25,674 bases of DNA from Phoenicibacter sp963592435 (GTDB taxonomy: Bacteria > Actinomycetota > Coriobacteriia > Coriobacteriales > Eggerthellaceae). Below, piece after piece: positions 23,410 through 25,674 of this stretch. Under the pieces are notes generated by a model. The model saw nothing but the letters and a program-made list of their open reading frames with translations, was not told the DNA's origin and searched no databases. The position numbers were made by a program, and so were the translations under genes. The stretch's first letter is position 1. Every line of letters starts with the position of its first letter. The stretch covers positions 1-25,674 of the forward strand of contig CAVAWT010000024.1 in the NCBI GenBank assembly GCA_963592435.1, written 5' to 3'.

Positions 23410-25242
23410 ATGCCTGAGATAACGAACAACACAAAAATTGAGATAGATTCTGACTTTTCGTCTGATGCAGAAAAAAAGACGATGATTAAAGTTGACCATG
23501 TTGGCATGACGTTTAACATGGCAAGCGAGCAGCTCAACAATTTAAAAGAATACTTTCTGGCGATTGTCAAGCACAACTTGTTCTTTGAGGAACTTCGAGC
23601 TCTCGAGGACATAAATTTTGAAGTTAAACAGGGTGATGTTTTTGGAATCGTCGGAACAAACGGCAGTGGAAAATCGACGCTTTTAAAAATAGTAGCTGGG
23701 GTTTTGGAGCCAACGGACGGTTCGATTGAGATAAATGGAGACATTGCGCCTTTGATCGAGCTCGGCGCTGGGTTTGATATGGAGCTATCGGCACGCGAGA
23801 ATATCTATCTAAACGGTGCTCTTCTTGGGCATCCTCGGGATTTCATCGACAAACATTTCGATGCGATCGTTGAATTTTCAGAAGTTGAAAAATTCCTTGA
23901 CATGCCGATGAAGAATTATTCAAGTGGCATGATTGCCAGAATCGCTTTTGCAATCGCAACTGTCATTGTGCCAGAGATTTTGATCGTTGATGAGGTTCTT
24001 TCCGTCGGGGACTTCATGTTTCAGAAGAAATGCGAAGACAAAATTTTAGACTTGATCAAAAACCACAACACAACCGTCCTCATCGTTTCTCATTCAAATG
24101 ACCAAATCAAAAGGCTTTGCAACAAAGCAATCTGGATTGAAAAAGGGCAGACGAGGATGGTCGGTGATGCTGAGACTGTTTGTGGGATCTATGGTCTTGT
24201 TGGTGGGCGCGAAGGCTCACTTGGTGCAGAAACTCAAATTCTTGATTCAAACAAGATTTGTGCAGATGAAAACCCGGATGTTGCTTGTCAAATTGCGCAT
24301 GGAAGCACCTATCCGGAAGTTTGTCTGTCGCTTGACAGGCTTGCTGGGCAAGAAAGTGTGCGAGATGCTTTTCTTGTATCACATGGGACGCACCTAAACA
24401 TCGCTTGCTCCAATGCGTTTGCAGGCCAAAAGAACGCCCCTGTCATATCTTACGCTGACGAAAAAATCGACTTTCATGTCATCGATTGGCTTGAGGGCAG
24501 AAAGCCTGAAAACATTTTCATCTTGGATGCCCAAGACAAGCCGGCAACAGCCGAGTTTTTGGAGCATGAGTTCTCTTGGAATCCGAAAGTATCACATTCT
24601 GAGTTGCCCGACAAGGATGCATTCGTCATAACTTTAGAATATTTTGATGAGTTCAAAGACACATGTGAGTTGTCAAAAACTGCATTAGTGACAAATTATG
24701 AAAATTACCAAGAAAGTTCAGTTATTTGCGCTGGCATTTGTTCAAGAAAACAAGTTCCCTATTTCTGTGTTGATTTAAATGACGCAACGAAATCGGAAGC
24801 ACAATTAAAAGAATTAAAGACTCGAGGGATAAAAGAGCTGGTTGTTGTTGGTAAAAACATTTCGGAAGATGTGCTTGAAGTTTTAAGAAAGTCAGAATTC
24901 GAAATCGTTGACTTGAGCGCATCGGACTTGATTGGCTCGCAGAAAAACATTCATAGGTACATCGAGGATGACACATCGCTTGAAATGTCGAATGAGGCTG
25001 TCATTGTGCCAAACGTCGCAACGATGCACAGCACAGGCGCTGCTTGTGGCTATTACGCAAACCAAAAGAAAGCTCACATATTGGTAGTCGACAACACTGA
25101 CCTCGATTCAATTGCCTATGCTTCAAAGTTCATCGAAGACAACAAAATCGAAAAGCTCACTTTCCTTGGGGGGCCAGGGGAGCTGTCACGGACGGTCGTT
25201 GACATGTTGTCGCGAATGGCAGCACACAATCAATCTGCGTGA
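23410..25242 (+). CDS. Polysaccharide ABC exporter ATPase (Wzt/TagH-like) with CWB2-like C-terminal extension
   Basis: The 610-aa protein has an ABC ATPase in residues about 25-265. Walker A is GTNGSGKST (82-90). The signature is YSSGM (170-174), typical of Wzt/TagH proteins in place of LSGGQ. Walker B is LIVDE (191-195) and the H-loop is SH (227-228). The remaining 340 residues contain three related stretches, at about 300-375, 422-505 and 527-605. These resemble degenerate cell-wall-binding type 2 repeats (FLVSHGTHLN...APVIS; ALVTNYENYQESS...VVVG; AVIVPN...ILVVD...LGGPG). No signal peptide or membrane segment is present, so the extension should be cytoplasmic. In Wzt, a different C-terminal fold recognises the finished polymer. 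By analogy this one may do the same. Confidence 0.85.
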   Translation: MPEITNNTKIEIDSDFSSDAEKKTMIKVDHVGMTFNMASEQLNNLKEYFLAIVKHNLFFEELRALEDINFEVKQGDVFGIVGTNGSGKSTLLKIVAGVLEPTDGSIEINGDIAPLIELGAGFDMELSARENIYLNGALLGHPRDFIDKHFDAIVEFSEVEKFLDMPMKNYSSGMIARIAFAIATVIVPEILIVDEVLSVGDFMFQKKCEDKILDLIKNHNTTVLIVSHSNDQIKRLCNKAIWIEKGQTRMVGDAETVCGIYGLVGGREGSLGAETQILDSNKICADENPDVACQIAHGSTYPEVCLSLDRLAGQESVRDAFLVSHGTHLNIACSNAFAGQKNAPVISYADEKIDFHVIDWLEGRKPENIFILDAQDKPATAEFLEHEFSWNPKVSHSELPDKDAFVITLEYFDEFKDTCELSKTALVTNYENYQESSVICAGICSRKQVPYFCVDLNDATKSEAQLKELKTRGIKELVVVGKNISEDVLEVLRKSEFEIVDLSASDLIGSQKNIHRYIEDDTSLEMSNEAVIVPNVATMHSTGAACGYYANQKKAHILVVDNTDLDSIAYASKFIEDNKIEKLTFLGGPGELSRTVVDMLSRMAAHNQSA

Positions 25243-25282
25243 TTTCGCACGACCAAGCCGGTAAAACCTATGCCACTCATGG

Positions 25283-25348
25283 GGGTCAGACCCTAGTTGC
25301 GCCATCGCGCAACAGGTATTAGGTATTAGGTTTTAGGTTTTAGGGATT
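25283..25348. repeat. Palindromes followed by heptad repeats downstream of the exporter
   Basis: GGGTC-A-GACCC (25283-25293) is a palindrome like those seen in REP-type elements. GTTGCGC-CATC-GCGCAAC (25296-25313) is a perfect 7-bp hairpin. It runs directly into five 7-base units, AGGTATT twice, AGGTTTT twice and AGGGATT (25314-25348). The hairpin lacks a T-run but could still stop or stabilise the exporter mRNA. Confidence 0.7.
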
Positions 25349-25374
25349 AGTAAAACACAGACCCTTGAAAGAAA

Positions 25375-25529
25375 CACAAAACGCCACGCAAACACGAGGA
25401 AATCGACACATTCGCAATTTTTATTTCATTTCGTCGGAACGCACTCGCTTCGCTCGCTTAAACGCCTCCTCAAACCCATTCAATAAAAATTACTCATTGA
25501 TTTCCAAGAGTTCGCTTAGGCGTTTTGTG
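25375..25529. repeat. Nested inverted repeats in the gene-free right end
   Basis: CACAAAACGCC (25375-25385) is perfectly inverted at 25519-25529. AAACGCCT (25460-25467) competes for the same partner (AGGCGTTT, 25518-25525). CTCGCTTCGCTCGC lies between them. The 432 bp from 25243 to 25674 holds no convincing gene. It could be a miniature mobile element or a structured RNA, and its identity is unknown. Confidence 0.5.
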
Positions 25530-25641
25530 CTTCAGATCAACGGTGTCAGACATCTTTCTAAGTTACAAAGTGTAATTTATTAGACAAAAACTCTTGCTAA
25601 CTTTTTGGAATCAGCAAAAAAAAAAAACTGTCTTCTTGCTT

Positions 25642-25647
25642 TATAAT
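25642..25647 (+). promoter_or_regulatory. Possible -10 of a rightward gene beyond the window
   Basis: A perfect TATAAT follows a run of about 12 A. No good -35 is seen, and the downstream gene is outside the window. Confidence 0.35.
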
Positions 25648-25674
25648 AAGCGTTATCAAAGTTTGCACAACTTG

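Noticed and set aside
25365..25583. 72-codon frame in the right-end repeat region
   Set aside because: It crosses both arms of the inverted repeats, lacks a Shine-Dalgarno and resembles repeat-derived translation.

Overview
The window looks like chromosomal DNA from a low-GC member of the Coriobacteriia (Actinomycetota). This is an inference from gene content (TlyA, a membrane Ser/Thr kinase, GluQ-RS, a two-repeat metal exporter, degenerate CWB2-type repeats, CCA-encoding tRNAs) and from the apparent use of leaderless starts next to strong Shine-Dalgarno starts. A low-GC Bacillota relative is not excluded. No plasmid, phage or CRISPR hallmark is present.

Layout. The left edge holds the promoter of a leftward gene outside the window and an IS30-like remnant. 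Next come a large modular surface protein, an AqpZ-type aquaporin and a leftward zinc-dependent phospholipase C-like protein. A rightward block follows from about 5.4 to 12.7 kb: tlyA, a polytopic Ser/Thr kinase, then argC-argJ-argB-argD, which makes ornithine by the acetyl-cycling route. A leftward Tat-signal protein meets argD tail to tail.

From 14.15 to 15.03 kb lies the most unusual part: one promoter, six very short ORFs of 18-28 codons each with its own strong Shine-Dalgarno, AT-rich hairpins between several of them, and a strong terminator. Four ORFs encode related MYF-x-T-x-TLE peptides with proline at every second residue; two have diverged. Two are exact copies in a 142-bp tandem repeat and one is a mosaic of its neighbours. 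No known family was recognised.

Beyond it are a 60-bp-period direct repeat, tRNA-Gln and tRNA-Lys (leftward), a charged tail-anchored protein, gluQ, a putative heavy-metal exporter, and a rightward degenerate homocysteine-methyltransferase-like protein. The right third is a cell-envelope polysaccharide locus. The dTDP-L-rhamnose genes rfbA-rfbD-rfbB-rfbC run leftward, and a Wzm/Wzt-type ABC exporter runs rightward from the same divergent promoter region. The exporter ATPase carries about 340 extra C-terminal residues that resemble degenerate CWB2 wall-binding repeats, which suggests a cytoplasmic polymer-recognition domain. The last 430 bp has no convincing gene but is rich in palindromes and short repeats.
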